Origin: Hydractinia symbiolongicarpus
Taxonomy: Eukaryota; Cnidaria; Hydrozoa; Anthoathecata; Hydractiniidae
Direction of reading: 5' to 3'
NCBI RefSeq assembly: GCF_029227915.1
Contig: NC_079877.1
Location: forward strand, 8,124,001 to 8,188,000
DNA: 64,000 nt
Shown here: positions 11,801-24,245 of the stretch, piece after piece
Layout of the letters: every line of letters begins with the position of its first letter
How positions within the stretch are numbered: the stretch's first letter is position 1
Program-made: the position numbers and the translations under genes
Notes under the pieces: model-generated
Told to the model about the DNA's origin: nothing
The model's input: the letters and a program-made list of their open reading frames with translations, nothing else
Databases searched by the model: none

Positions 11801-12790
11801 AGCCAATTGGACTCCAAGGAATAATATTCTTCTTAATTTGACATGATTGCTGGAATTCAGCGATTACATTAGGCTCTGTGGTAGCGCTTTATTTAAAAAG
11901 TTAGATAAATAAGGCTTTTTTTACAGTGGGACCAATCCTGGCGGTTAGCACGCGCTGAACAAACAGGAGCAGTTTCAAAGACTACATTTCATTGACTTTC
12001 TAACAGTGTCAATCCGTTTCAGTTAAAACGGTTGCGTCAGATATTCGTACCAACATGTATTTAGCGATAGTATTCGGATATTACTAGGTTGCATCGCTTT
12101 TAACAGTGAAACGTTTGCCTGTAGGACTTAATTGAACTGATTTTGGACTTTGACCTTATAAATGTGATAAATGAGCCAGTTTGACTACAAGACATAACAT
12201 TCTTCTTAATTTGACATGATTGCTTGAATTCAGCGATTACATTAGGCTCTGTGGTAGCCCTTTATTTAAAAATTTAAGTAAATAAGTCTTTCTTTACTGT
12301 GGGACCAATCCTGGCCGTTAGCACACGCTGAAGAAATAGAGACATTCTCAAAAACTACATTTTATTCACTTCTTGGCGGTATCAATCCATTTGAGTTACA
12401 ACGGTTGCGTCACATATTCGTACCGACATGTATTTAGCGATAGTACTCGGATATTACTTGGTTGCATCGCTTTTAACAGTGAAACGTTTGCCTGTGGGAT
12501 TTAATTGAACTGATTTTGGACTTTGACCTTATAAATGTGATAAATGAGCCAGCTGGTCTCCAAGGAAAAATATTCTTCTTAATTTGACATGATTGCTTGA
12601 ATTCAGCGATTACATTAGGCTCTGTGGTAGCGCTTTATTTTAAAATTTAGATAAATAAGTCTTTTTTTACTGTGGGTTCAATCCTGGCCGTTAGCACACG
12701 CTGAAGAAATAGAGACGATCTCAAAAAGTACATTTCATTGACTTCTTGGCGGTATTAATCCGTTTGAGTTACAACAGTTGCGTCACATAT
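8811..12790 (+). repeat. Mosaic of 5.5- and 6.5-monomer units
   Basis: Landmarks lie at 9241, 9613, 9986, 10359, 10732, 11106, 11663, 12036, 12409 and 12782. Two overlapping duplications are visible. About 8811-9140 matches 11233-11562 at 2422 bp (6.5 monomers), including the half unit and GTAGTTTTTGTACTGTGTG. About 9510-10740 matches 11560-12790 at 2050 bp (5.5 monomers), with private variants TAGAGCCTTTGTC, TTATTCGGTAATTAC and GATAGTACTCGG. The switch in offset inside one block implies successive unequal exchanges. Confidence 0.8.
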
Positions 12791-15700
12791 TTGTACCACA
12801 TGTGTTTAGTGACATTTTTCCGATATTACTAAGTTATATCGCTTTTAACAGTGAAACGATTGACTCTGGGACTTAATTGAAGTAACTTTGGACTGTGACC
12901 TTATAAATGTGATAAGTGAGCCAACTGGACCCCAAGAAATATCATTCTTCTTATCTTGACATGATTGCCAGAACTCATCCATTACACCGGGTGCTGTGGT
13001 AGCGTTTCATTTAAAAATTTAGACAAATAAGTCATTTTGTACTGTGGCTGTGGGATTTAATTGAACTGATTCTGGACTGTGACCTTATGAATGTGATAAA
13101 TGAGACAATTGGACTCCAAGGAATAAAATTCTTAATTTGACATGATTGCTGTAACTCAGTGATTATACTGGGTGCTGTGGTAGCGCTTTTTTTAAAAAAT
13201 ATAAATAAATAAGCCATTTTTTATTGTGGGACCAATCCTAGCCGTTATCGCGCGCTTAATAAATAGGAACAGTGTCAAAAACTACATTTTATTGACTTTC
13301 CAACAGTATCAATCCGCGTGAGTTACAGCGGTTGCGTCACATATTTGTACGAACATGTTGTTAGTGACTTTTTTCCGATATTACTAAGTTGTATCGCTTT
13401 TAACAGTGAAACGATTGACTGTGGAACTTAACTGAACTAAATTTGGACTGTGACCTTATAAATGTGATAAGTGAACCAACTGGACTTCAAGAAATAACAT
13501 TCTTCTTAATTTGACATGATTGCCGGAACTCAGTGATTACACTGGGCGCTGTGGTAGCGCTTTATTTAAAAATTAGGATAAATGAGTTATTTTTACTGTG
13601 GGATCAAACCTAGGCGTTAGCTTGCGCTGAAGAAATAGAGACAATTTCAAAAACTACATTTCATTGACTTTCTAACGGTATCAGTTCGTTTCAGTTACAA
13701 CGGTTGCGTCACATATTCGTACCATCATGTACTTAACGATATTTTTCAAATATTACTAGGTTGCATCGCTTTTAACGGTAAAAAGATTGACTGTAGGACT
13801 TAATTGAACTGATTTTTGACTTTGACCTTATAAATGTGATAAATGAGCCTATTGGACTCGAAGAAATAACATTCTTCTTAACTCGACATGATTGCCGGAA
13901 CTCAGCTATTACCCTGGACCATGGGGTAGCGCTTTATTTAAAAATTTAGATAAATAAGTCATTTTTTACTGTGGGACCAATCCTAGCCGTTATCGCGCGC
14001 TGAGGAAAAAGAGACATTTTCAAGAACTGCATTTCATTGACTTTCTAACGGTATCAATCCGTTTAAGTTACAACAGTTGCGTCACATACTCGTACCGACA
14101 TGTACTTAGTAATTTTTTCTCCGATATTACTAAGTTGTCTCGCTTCTAACTGTGCAGCAATTGACTGTGGGACTTAATTGAACTGATTCTGGACTGTGAC
14201 CTTATAAATCTGATAAATGAGCCAATTGCACACCATGGAATAACGTTCTTCTTAATTCGACATGATTGCTGGAATTCAGCGATTACATTAGGCTCTCTGG
14301 TAGCCCTTTATTTAAAAATTTAAGTAAATAAATCTTTTTTTACTGTGGGACCAATCCTGGCCGTTAGCACACGCTGAAGAAATAGAGACATTCTCAAAAA
14401 CTACATTTTATTGACTTCTTGGCGGTATCAATCCATTTGAGTTACAACGGTTGCGTCACATATTCGTACCGACATGTATTTAGCGATAGTACTCGGATAT
14501 TACTTGGTTGCATCGCTTTTAACAGTGAAACGTTTGACTGTGGGATTTAATTGAACTGATTTTGGACTTTGACCTTATAAATGTGATGAATGAGCCAGCT
14601 GGTCTCCAAGGAAAAACATTCTTCTTAATTTGACATGATTGCTTGAATTCAGCGATTACATTAGGCTCTGTGGTAGCGCTTTATTTTAAAATTTAGATAA
14701 ATAAGTCTTTTTTTACTGTGGGTTCAATCCTGGCCGTTAGCACACGCTGAAGAAATAGAGACGATCTCAAAAACTACATTTCATTGACTTCTTGGCGGTA
14801 TTAATCCGTTTGAGTTACAACAGTTGCGTCACATATTTGTACCACATGTGTTTAGTGACATTTTTCCGATATTACTAAGTTATATCGCTTTTAACAGTGA
14901 AACGATTGACTCTGGGACTTAATTGAAGTAACTTTGGACTGTGACCTTATAAATGTGATAAGTGAGCCAACTGGACCCCAAGAAATATCATTCTTCTTAT
15001 CTTGACATGATTGCCGGAACTCATCCATTACACCGGGTGCTGTGGTAGCGTTTCATTTAAAAATTTAGACAAATAAGTCATTTTGTACTGTGGCTGTGGG
15101 ATTTAATTGAACTGATTCTGGACTGTGACCTTATGAATGTGATAAATGAGACAATTGGACTCCAAGGAATAAAATTCTTAATTCGACATGATTGCTGTAA
15201 CTCAGTGATTATACTGGGCGCTGTGGTAGCGCTTTTTTTAAAAAATATAAATAAATAAGCCATTTTTTATTGTGGGACCAATCCTAGCCGTTATCGCGCG
15301 CTTAATAAATAGGAACAGTTTCAAAAACTACATTTTATTGACTTTCCAACAGTATCAATCCGTGTGAGTTGCAGCGGTTGCGTCACATATTTGTACGAAC
15401 ATGTTGTTAGTAACTTTTTTCCGATATTACTAAGTTGTATCGCTTTTAACAGTGAAACGATTGACTGTGGAACTTAACTGAACTAAATTTGGACTGTGAC
15501 CTTATAAATGTGATAAGTGAACCAACTGGACTTCAAGAAATAACATTCTTCTTAATTTTACATGATTGCCGGAACTCAGTGATTACACTGGGCGCTGTGG
15601 TAGCGCTTCATTCAAATATTTAACTAAATAAGTCATTTTTTACTGTAGGACCAATCCTAGCCGTTAGCGCGCGTTGAAGAAGAAGAGACAGTTTCAAATA

Positions 15701-18300
15701 CTATATTTCACTGACTTTCTAACGGTATCAGTCCCTTTGAGTTACAACGGTTCCGTCACATTCTCGTACCAACACTTATTTAGTGATATTTTTCTGATAT
15801 TACTAGGTTGCATTGCTTTTAACAGTGAAACGATCGACTGTGGGACTTAATTGAACTGATTTTGGACTTTGACCTTATAAATGTGATAATTGAGACAATT
15901 GGACTCCAAGGAAAAACATTCTTCTTAATTTGACATGATTTCTGTATTTCAACGATTACAATGGGCGCTGTGGTAGCACTTTATTTAAAAATTAGGATAA
16001 ATGAGTTATTTTTACTGTGGGACCAAACCTAGCCCTTAGCTTGCGCTGAAGAAATAGAGACAATTTTAAAAACTACATTTCATTGACTTTCTAACGGTAT
16101 CAGTTCGTTTCAGTTACAACTGTTGCGTCACATATTCGTAACATCATGTACTTAACGATATTTTTCAAATATTACTAGGTTGCATCGCTTTTAACGGTAA
16201 AAAGATTGACTGTAGGACTTAATTGAACTGATTTTTGACTTTGACCTTATAAATGTGATAAATGAGCCTAATGGACTCGAAGAAATAACATTCTTCTTAA
16301 CTCGACATGATTGCCGGAACTCAGCTATTACCATGGACCATGGGGTAGCGCTTCATTTAAAAATTTAGATAAATAAGTCATTTTTTACTGTGGGACCAAT
16401 CCTAGCCGTTATCGCGCGCTGAGGAAAAAGAGACATTTTCAAGAACTACATTTCATTGACTTTCTAACGGTATCAATCCGTTTGAGTTGCAACAGTTGCG
16501 TCACATACTCGTACCGACATGTACTTAGTAACTTTTTCTCCGATATTACTAAGTTGTCTCGCTTCTAACTGTGCAGCGATTGACTGTGGGACTTAATTGA
16601 ACTGATTCTGGACTGTGACCTTATAAATCTGATAAATGAGCCAATTGGACTCCATGGAATAACGTTCTTCTTAATTCGACATGATTGCTGGAATTCAGCG
16701 AGTACAGTAGGCTCTGTGGTTGCGCTTTATTTTAAAATTTAGATAAATAAGTCTTTTTTTACTGTGGGTTCAATCCTGGCCGTTAGCACACCCTGAAGAA
16801 ATAGAGACATTCTCAAAAACTAAATTTCATTGACTTCTTGGCGGTATCAATCCGTTTGAGTTACAACGGTTGCGTCACATATTTGTACCACATGTGTTTA
16901 GTGATATTTTTCCGATATTACTAAGTTATATCGCTTTTAACAGTGAAACGATTGACTCTGTGACTTAATTGAAGTAACTTTGGACTGTGACCTTATAATT
17001 GTGATAAGTGAGCCAACTAGAACCCAAAAAATATCATTCTTCTTATCTTGACATGATTGCCGGAACTCATCCATTACACCGGGTGCTGTGGTAGCGTTTC
17101 ATTTAAAAATTTAGACAAATAAGTCATTTTGTACTGTGGCTGTGGGATTTAATTGAACTGATTTTGGACTGTGACCTTATGAATGTGATAAATGAGACAA
17201 TTGGACTCCAAGGAGTAAAATTCTTAATTTGACATGATTGCCGTAACTCAGCGATTATACTGGGCGCTGTGGTAGCGCTTTTTTAAAAAAATATAAATAA
17301 ATAAGCCATTTTTTAATGTGGGACCAATCCTAGCCGTTATCGCGCGCTTAATAAATAGGAACAGTTTCAAAAACTACATTTCATTGACTTTCCAACAGTA
17401 TCAATCCGTGTGAGTTACAGCGGTTGCGTCAGATATTTGTACGAACATGTTGTTAGTGACATTTTTCCGATATTACTAAGTTGTATCGCTTTTAACAGTG
17501 AAACGATTGACTGTGGAACTTAACTGAACTAAATTTGGACTGTGACCTTATAAATGTGATAAGTGAACCAACTGGACTTCAAGAAATAACATTCTTCTTA
17601 ATTTGACATGATTGCCGGAACTCAGTGATTACACTGGGCGCTGTGGTAGCGCTTCATTCAAATATTTAAATAAATAAGTCATTTTTTACTGTGGGACCAA
17701 TCCTAGCCGTTAGCGCGCGTTGAAGAAGAAGAGACAGTTTCAAATACTATATTTCACTGACTTTCTAACGGTATGAGTCCCTTTGAGTTACAACGGTTCC
17801 GTCACATACCCGTACCAACACTTATTTTGCGATATTTTTCTGATATTACTAGGTTGCATTGCTTTTAACAGTGAAACGATCGACTGTGGGACTTAATTGA
17901 ACTGATTTTGGACTTTGACCTTATAAATGTGATAATTGAGACAATTGAACTCCAAGGAAAAACATTCTTCTTAATTTGACATGATTTCTGTATTTCAACG
18001 ATTACAATGGGCGCTGTGGTAGCGCTTTATTTAAAAATTAGGATAAATGAGTTATTTTTACTGTGGGACCAAACCTAGCCCTTAGCTTGCGCTGAAGAAA
18101 TAGAGACAATTTCAAAAACTACATTTCATTGACTTTCTAACGGTATCAGTTCGTTTCAGTTACAACGGTTGCGTCACATATTCGTACCATCATGTACTTA
18201 ACGATATTTTTCAAATATTACTAGGTTGCATCGCTTTTAACGGTAAAAAGATTGACTGTAGGACTTAATTGAACTGATTTTTGACTTTGACCTTATAAAT
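12235..18300 (+). repeat. 2046-bp higher-order unit (5.5 monomers), about three copies
   Basis: Half-monomer junctions at about 13039, 15085 and 17131 are exactly 2046 bp apart. Landmark sets 12409/14455, 12782/14828/16874, 13336/15382/17428, 13708/15755/17801 and 14081/16127/18173 keep this spacing within about 1 bp. Not all positions match in type: the block at 13560-13700 differs from 15606-15746, while 15693 to about 16258 matches 17739 to about 18304 well. The array is therefore periodic but patched. The half unit is what makes the period 5.5 instead of a whole number. Confidence 0.88.
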
Positions 18301-21300
18301 GTGATAAGTGAGCCAACTGGATTCCAAGAATAAATCATTCTTCTTAATTTGACATGATTGCCGCAACTCAGCGATTACACTGGGCGCTGTGGTAGCGCTT
18401 CATTTAAAAATTTAGATAAATAAGTCATTTTTTACTGTGGGACCAATCCTAGCCGTTATCGCGCGCTGAGGAAAAAGAGAAATTTTCAAGAACTACATTT
18501 CATTGACTTTCTAACGGTATTAATCCGTTTGAGTTACAACAGTTGAGTCACATATTCGTCCCCATATGTATTTAGGGATATTTTTCTGATATTGCTAGGT
18601 TGTATCGCTTTTAATAGTGAAGCGATTGACTGTGGGACTTAATTGAGTTGATGCGACCTTATAAATTTGATAATTGAGCCAACTGGGCTCCAAGAATGAA
18701 ACATTCTTCTTCATTTGACATGATTGCCGGAACTCAGCGATCACATTGAGCGCTGTGGTAGCGCTTCATTTAAAAATTTTAAAAAATAAGTCGTTTTTTA
18801 CTGTGGGACCAATCCTAGCCGTTATCGCCCGCTGAAGAAATAGAGACAGTTTCAAAAATTCCATTTCACTGACTTTCTAACGGTATCAGTCCGTTTCAAT
18901 TACAACGGTTCCGTCACATATTCGTACCATCATGTACTTAACGATATTTTTAAAATATTACCAGGTTGCATCGCTTTTAACAGTAAAATGATTTACAGTA
19001 GGACTTAATTGAACTGATTATTGACTTTGACCTTATGAATGTGATAAATGAGAGAATTAGACCCCAAGAAGTAACATTCTTCTTAACTCGACATGATTGG
19101 CGGAACTCAGCGATTACACTGCACGGTGTGGTAGCGCTTCATTAAAAAATTTAGATAAATAAGTCATTTTTTACTGTGGGACCAATCCTAGCCGTCATCG
19201 CGCGCTGAAGAAATAGAGACAGTGTCAATAACTACATTTCAATGAATTTCTACCGGTATCAGTCCGTTTGAGTTACAACGGTTGAGTCACATATTCGTCC
19301 CCATATGTATTTAGCGATATTATTCAGTAATTACTCGGTTGGATCGCTTTTAACAGTGAAACGATTGACTGTGGGACGTAGTTGAACTGATTCTGGACTG
19401 TGACCTTATAAATGTGATAAATGAGCCAATTGGACTCCAAGGAATAACATTCTTCTTAATTTGACATGATTGCTGGAATTCAGCGATTACATTAGGCTCT
19501 GTGGTAGCGCTATATTTTAAAAGTTAGATAAATCAGTCTTTTTTTACAGTGGGACCAATCCTGGCGGTTAGCACGCGCTGAATAAATAGGAACTGTTTCA
19601 AAGACTACATTTCATTTAGTTTCTGACGGTGTCAATCCGTTTCAATTACAACGGTTGCGTCACATATTCGTACCAACATGTAATTAGCGATTTTTTTCCG
19701 ATATTACTAAGTTGTATCGCTTTTAACAATGAAACGATTGACTCTGGGACATAATTGAACTGATTCTGGAGTGTGACCTTTAAATATGATTAATGAGCCA
19801 ATTGGAATCCCAGGAATAACATTCTTCTTAATTTGACATGATTGCTGGAATTCAGCGATTACAACAGGCTCTGTGGTAGCGCTTTATTTAAAAATGTAGA
19901 TAAATAAGTCATTTTTTACTGTGGGACCAATCCAGGCAGTTAGCACGCGCTGAAGAAATAGAGACATTCTCAAAAACTACATTTCAATGACTTCTTGGTG
20001 GTATTAATCCCTTTGAGTTACAACGGTTGCGTCACATATTCGTACCAACATGTATTTAGTTATATTTTTCCGATACTACTAAGTTATACCGCTTTTAACA
20101 GTGACACGATTGACTGTGGAACTTAATTGAACTAAGTTTGGACTGTGAACTTATAAATGTGATAAGTGAGCCAACTGGATTCCAAGAATAAATCATTCTT
20201 CTTAATTTGACATGATTGCCGCAACTCAGCGATTACACTGGGCGTTGTGGTAGCGCTTCATTTAAAAATTTGAATAAATAAGTCATTTTTTACTGTGGGA
20301 CCAATCCTAGCCGTTATCGCGCGCTGAAGAAATTGAGACAGTTTCAAGAACTACAATTTGATGAATTTCTAACGGTATCAGTCCGTTTGAGTTACAACGG
20401 TTGAGTCACATATTCGTCCCCATATGTATTTAGGGATATTTTTCTGATATTGCTAGGTTGTATCGCTTTTAATAGTGAAGCGATTGACTGTGGGACTTAA
20501 TTGAATTGATGTGACCTTATAAATGTGTCTAATTGAGCCAACTGGACACCAAGAATGAAACATTCTTCTTAATTTGACGTAATTGCCGGAACTCAGCGAT
20601 CACACTGGGCGCTGTGGTAGCGCTTCATTTAAAAAATTGAAAAAATAAGTTGTTTTTAACTGTGGGACCAATCCTTGCCGGTATCGCGCGCTGAAGAAAT
20701 TGAGACACTTTCAAGAACTACATTTCAATGAATTTCTAACGGTATCAGTCCGTTTGAGTAACAACGGTTGCGTCACATATTCGTCCCCATATGTATTTAG
20801 GGATATTTTTCCGATAATACTAGGTTGTATCGCTTTTAACAGTGCAGCGATTGTCTGTGGGACTTAATAGAACTGATGTGACCTTATGAATGTGATAAGT
20901 GAGAAAATTGGTCTCCAAGAAGTATCATTCTTCTTAATTTGACATGATTGCCGAAACTCATAGATTAGACTGGGCTCTGTGCGCTTCATTTAAAAATTAA
21001 GATAAAAAAGTCATTTTTTACTGTGGGACCAATCCTAGCCGTTATCGCGCGCTGATGAAATTGAGACAGTTTCAAGAACTCCATTTCATTGACTTTCTAA
21101 CGGTATCAGTCTGTTTCAACTACAACGGTTCCGTCTCATATTCGTACCATCATGTACTTAACGACATTTTTCCGATATTAGCAGGTTGCATCGCTTTTAG
21201 CGGTAAAACGATTGACTGTGTGACTTAATTGAACTGATTTTCGACTTTGACCTTATAAATGTGATAAATGGGTCAATTGGTTTCCAAGAAATAACATTCT

Positions 21301-24107
21301 TCTTAACTCGACATGATTGCCGGATCTCAGCCATTACACTGGACACTGTGGTAGCGCTTCATTTAAAAATTTAGATAAATAAGTCATTATTTACTGTGAG
21401 ACCAATCCTAGCCGTTATCGCCAGCTCAAGAAATTGAGAGATTTTCAAAAACTACATTTCACTGATTTTCTAACGGTTTCGTCCGATTAAGTTACAACGG
21501 TTGCGTCACATGTTCGTACCAACATGTATTTAGCAATATTTTTCTGATACTACTAGGTGGCATCGCTTTTAACAGTGAATCGATTGACTGTGGGACTTAA
21601 TTGAACTGATTCTGGACTGTGATCTTATAAATATGATAAATGAGACAATTGGACTCCAAGGAAAAACATTCTTCTTAATTTGACATGATTGCTGTAACTC
21701 AGCGATTATACTGGGCGCTGTGGTAGCGCTTTACTTAAAAATTTAGATAAGTAAGGTATTTTTTATTGTGGGACCAATCCTAGCCGTTATTGCGCGCTTA
21801 ATAAATAGGAACAGTTTTAAAAACTACATTTCATTGACTTTCTAACAGTATCAGTCCGTTTCAGTTACAACAATTGAGTCACATATTCGTCCCCATATGT
21901 ATTTAGGGATATTTTTCTGATATTGCTAGGTTGTATCGCTTTTAATAGTGAAGCGATTGACTGTGGGACTTAATTGAGTTGATGTGACCTTATAAATTTG
22001 ATTATTGAGCCAACTGTGCTCCAAGAATGAAACATTCTTCTTCATTTGACATGATTGCTGGAACTCAGCGATCACACTGAGCGCTGTGGTAGCGCTTCAT
22101 TTAAAAATTTGAAAAAATAAGTCGTTTTTTACTCTGGGACCAATCCTAGCCGTTTTTGCGCGCTGAAGAAATTGAGACAGTTTCAAGAACTACATTTCAA
22201 TGAATTTCTAACGGTATCAGTCCGTTTGAGTTACAACGGTTGCGTCACATATTCGTCCCCATATGTATTTAGGGATATTTTTCTGATATTACTAGGTTGC
22301 ATCGCTTTTAACAGTGAAACGATTGACTGTGGGACTTAATTGAACTAAATTTGGACTGTCACCTTATAAATGTGATAAGTGAGCCAACTGGACTCCCACA
22401 AATAACATTCCTTTTAATTTGACATGATTGCTGGAATTCAACGATTACAATAGGCGCTGTGGTAGCGTTTCATTTAAAAACTTAGATAAATAAGTCATAT
22501 TAACTCTAGGACCAATCCTAGCCGTTATCGCGCGCTGAAGAAAGAGAGGCAGTTTCAAAAACTACATTTCACTGACTTTCTAGTGGTATCAATCGGTTTG
22601 AGTTACAACGGTTGCGTCACATATTCGTTCCAACATGTAATTAGCGATTTTTTTCCGATATTACTAAGTTGTATCGCTTATAACAATGAAACGATTGACT
22701 CTGGGACTTAATTGAACTGATTCTGGAGTGTGACCTTTAAATGTGATAAATGAGCCAATTAGAATCCAAGGAATAACATTCTTTCTAATTTGACATGATT
22801 GCTGGAATTCAACGATTACAATGGGCGCTGTGGTAACGCTTCATTTAAAAATTTAGATAAATAAGTCATTCTCTACTCTGAGACGAATCCTAGCCGTTAT
22901 CGCCCGCTGAAGAAATAGCGACAGATTCAAAAACTATATTTCATTGACTTTCTATCGGTGTCGGTCCGTTTGAGTTACAACGGTTGGGTTACATATTCGT
23001 ACCAACATGTATTTAGCGATATCTTTCCGCTATTACTAGGTTCCATCGCTGTTAACAGTGAAACGATTGACTATGGGACTTAATTGAACTGATTGTGCAC
23101 TGTGACCTTATAAATGTGATAAGTCAGCCAACTGGACCCCAAGAAATAACATAATTCTTAATTTGACATGATTGCCGGAACTTGGTGATTACACTGGGTG
23201 CTGTGGTAGCGCTTCATTAAATAATTTAAATAAAAAAGTCATTCTCTACTCTGAGACGAATCCTAGCCGTTATCGCCCGCTGAAGAAATAGCGACAGATT
23301 CAAAAACTACATTTCATTGACTTCTTGGCGGTACCAGTCCGTTTAAGTTACAACAGTTGCGTCACATATTCGTACCAACATGTATTTAGCGATACTTTTC
23401 CGCTATTACAAGGTTGCATCGCTTTTAAAAGTGAAACGATTGACTGTGTGATTTAATTGAACTGATTTTGCACTGTGACCTTATAAATGTGATAATTCAG
23501 CCAACTGGACCCCAAGAAATATCATTATTCTTAATTTGACATGATTGCCGGAACTTGGTGATTACATTGGGTGCTGTGGTGGCGCTTCATTAAAAAATTT
23601 AAATAAAAAAGTCATTCTTTACTCTGGGACGAATCCTAGCCGCCATCGCCCGCTGAAGAAATAGCGACAGTTTCAAAAACTACATTTCATTAAATTTCTA
23701 ACGGTATCAATCCGCCTCGGTTACAACGGTTGCGTCACATATTCGTACCAACTTGTATTTAGCGATATTTTTCTCATATTACTAGGTTGCATCGATTTTA
23801 ACAGTGAAACGATTGACTGTGGGACTTAATTGAACTATATTTGGACTGTCACCTTATAAATGTGATAAGTGAGCCAACTGGATCCCAAGAAATAACATTC
23901 TTCTTAATTTGACATCTTTGCTGAAATTCACCGATTATAATAGGCTCTGTGGTAGCGCTTTATTTAAAAAGTTAGATAAAAAAGTCTTTTTTTTACTGTG
24001 GGACCAATCCTGGCCGTTATCGCGCGCTGAAGAAATAGAGACAGTTTCAACAACTACAATTCAATGAATTTCTAACGGTATCAGTCCGTTTGAGTCACAA
24101 CGGTCGC
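18301..24107 (+). repeat. Diverged monomers, including a short-unit subfamily (361-367 bp)
   Basis: Landmarks lie at 18547, 18913, 19286, 19659, 20031, 20405, 20772, 21133, 21505, 21878, 22244, 22616, 22988, 23361 and 23734. Units starting at 18547, 20405, 20772 and 21878 are 366, 367, 361 and 366 bp long. They lack about 7-8 bp where other copies read GATTTTGGACTGTGACC and have GATGTGACC or GATGCGACC instead. They also share TCCCCATATGTATTTAGGG. The unit at 20772 has a further small loss inside the GCGCT dyad (GGGCTCTGTGCGCTTC at about 20971). Other units are ordinary in length but differ widely in sequence. Confidence 0.85.
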
Positions 24108-24227
24108 GTCACATATTCGTCCGCAAATGTATTTAGGGATATTTTTCTGATATCACTAGGTTGTATTGTTTGTAGCAGTGAAACGATTGACTGTGGGACT
24201 TAATTGAACTAACTTTGGACTGTGACC

Positions 24228-24245
24228 TGATAAATGTGATAAATG
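24228..24245 (+). repeat. Nine-base tandem duplication TGATAAATG x2 inside the monomer
   Basis: TGATAAATG at 24228-24236 is followed directly by an identical copy at 24237-24245. In the alternative allele the first copy reads TTATAAATG and gives a TATAAA-like box, for example 40352-40357. A third allele reads TGCTAAATG (for example near 42207 and 48563). The first allele and the third are mostly found right of about 24 kb. The duplication probably arose by local slippage before the array was amplified. Confidence 0.8.
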
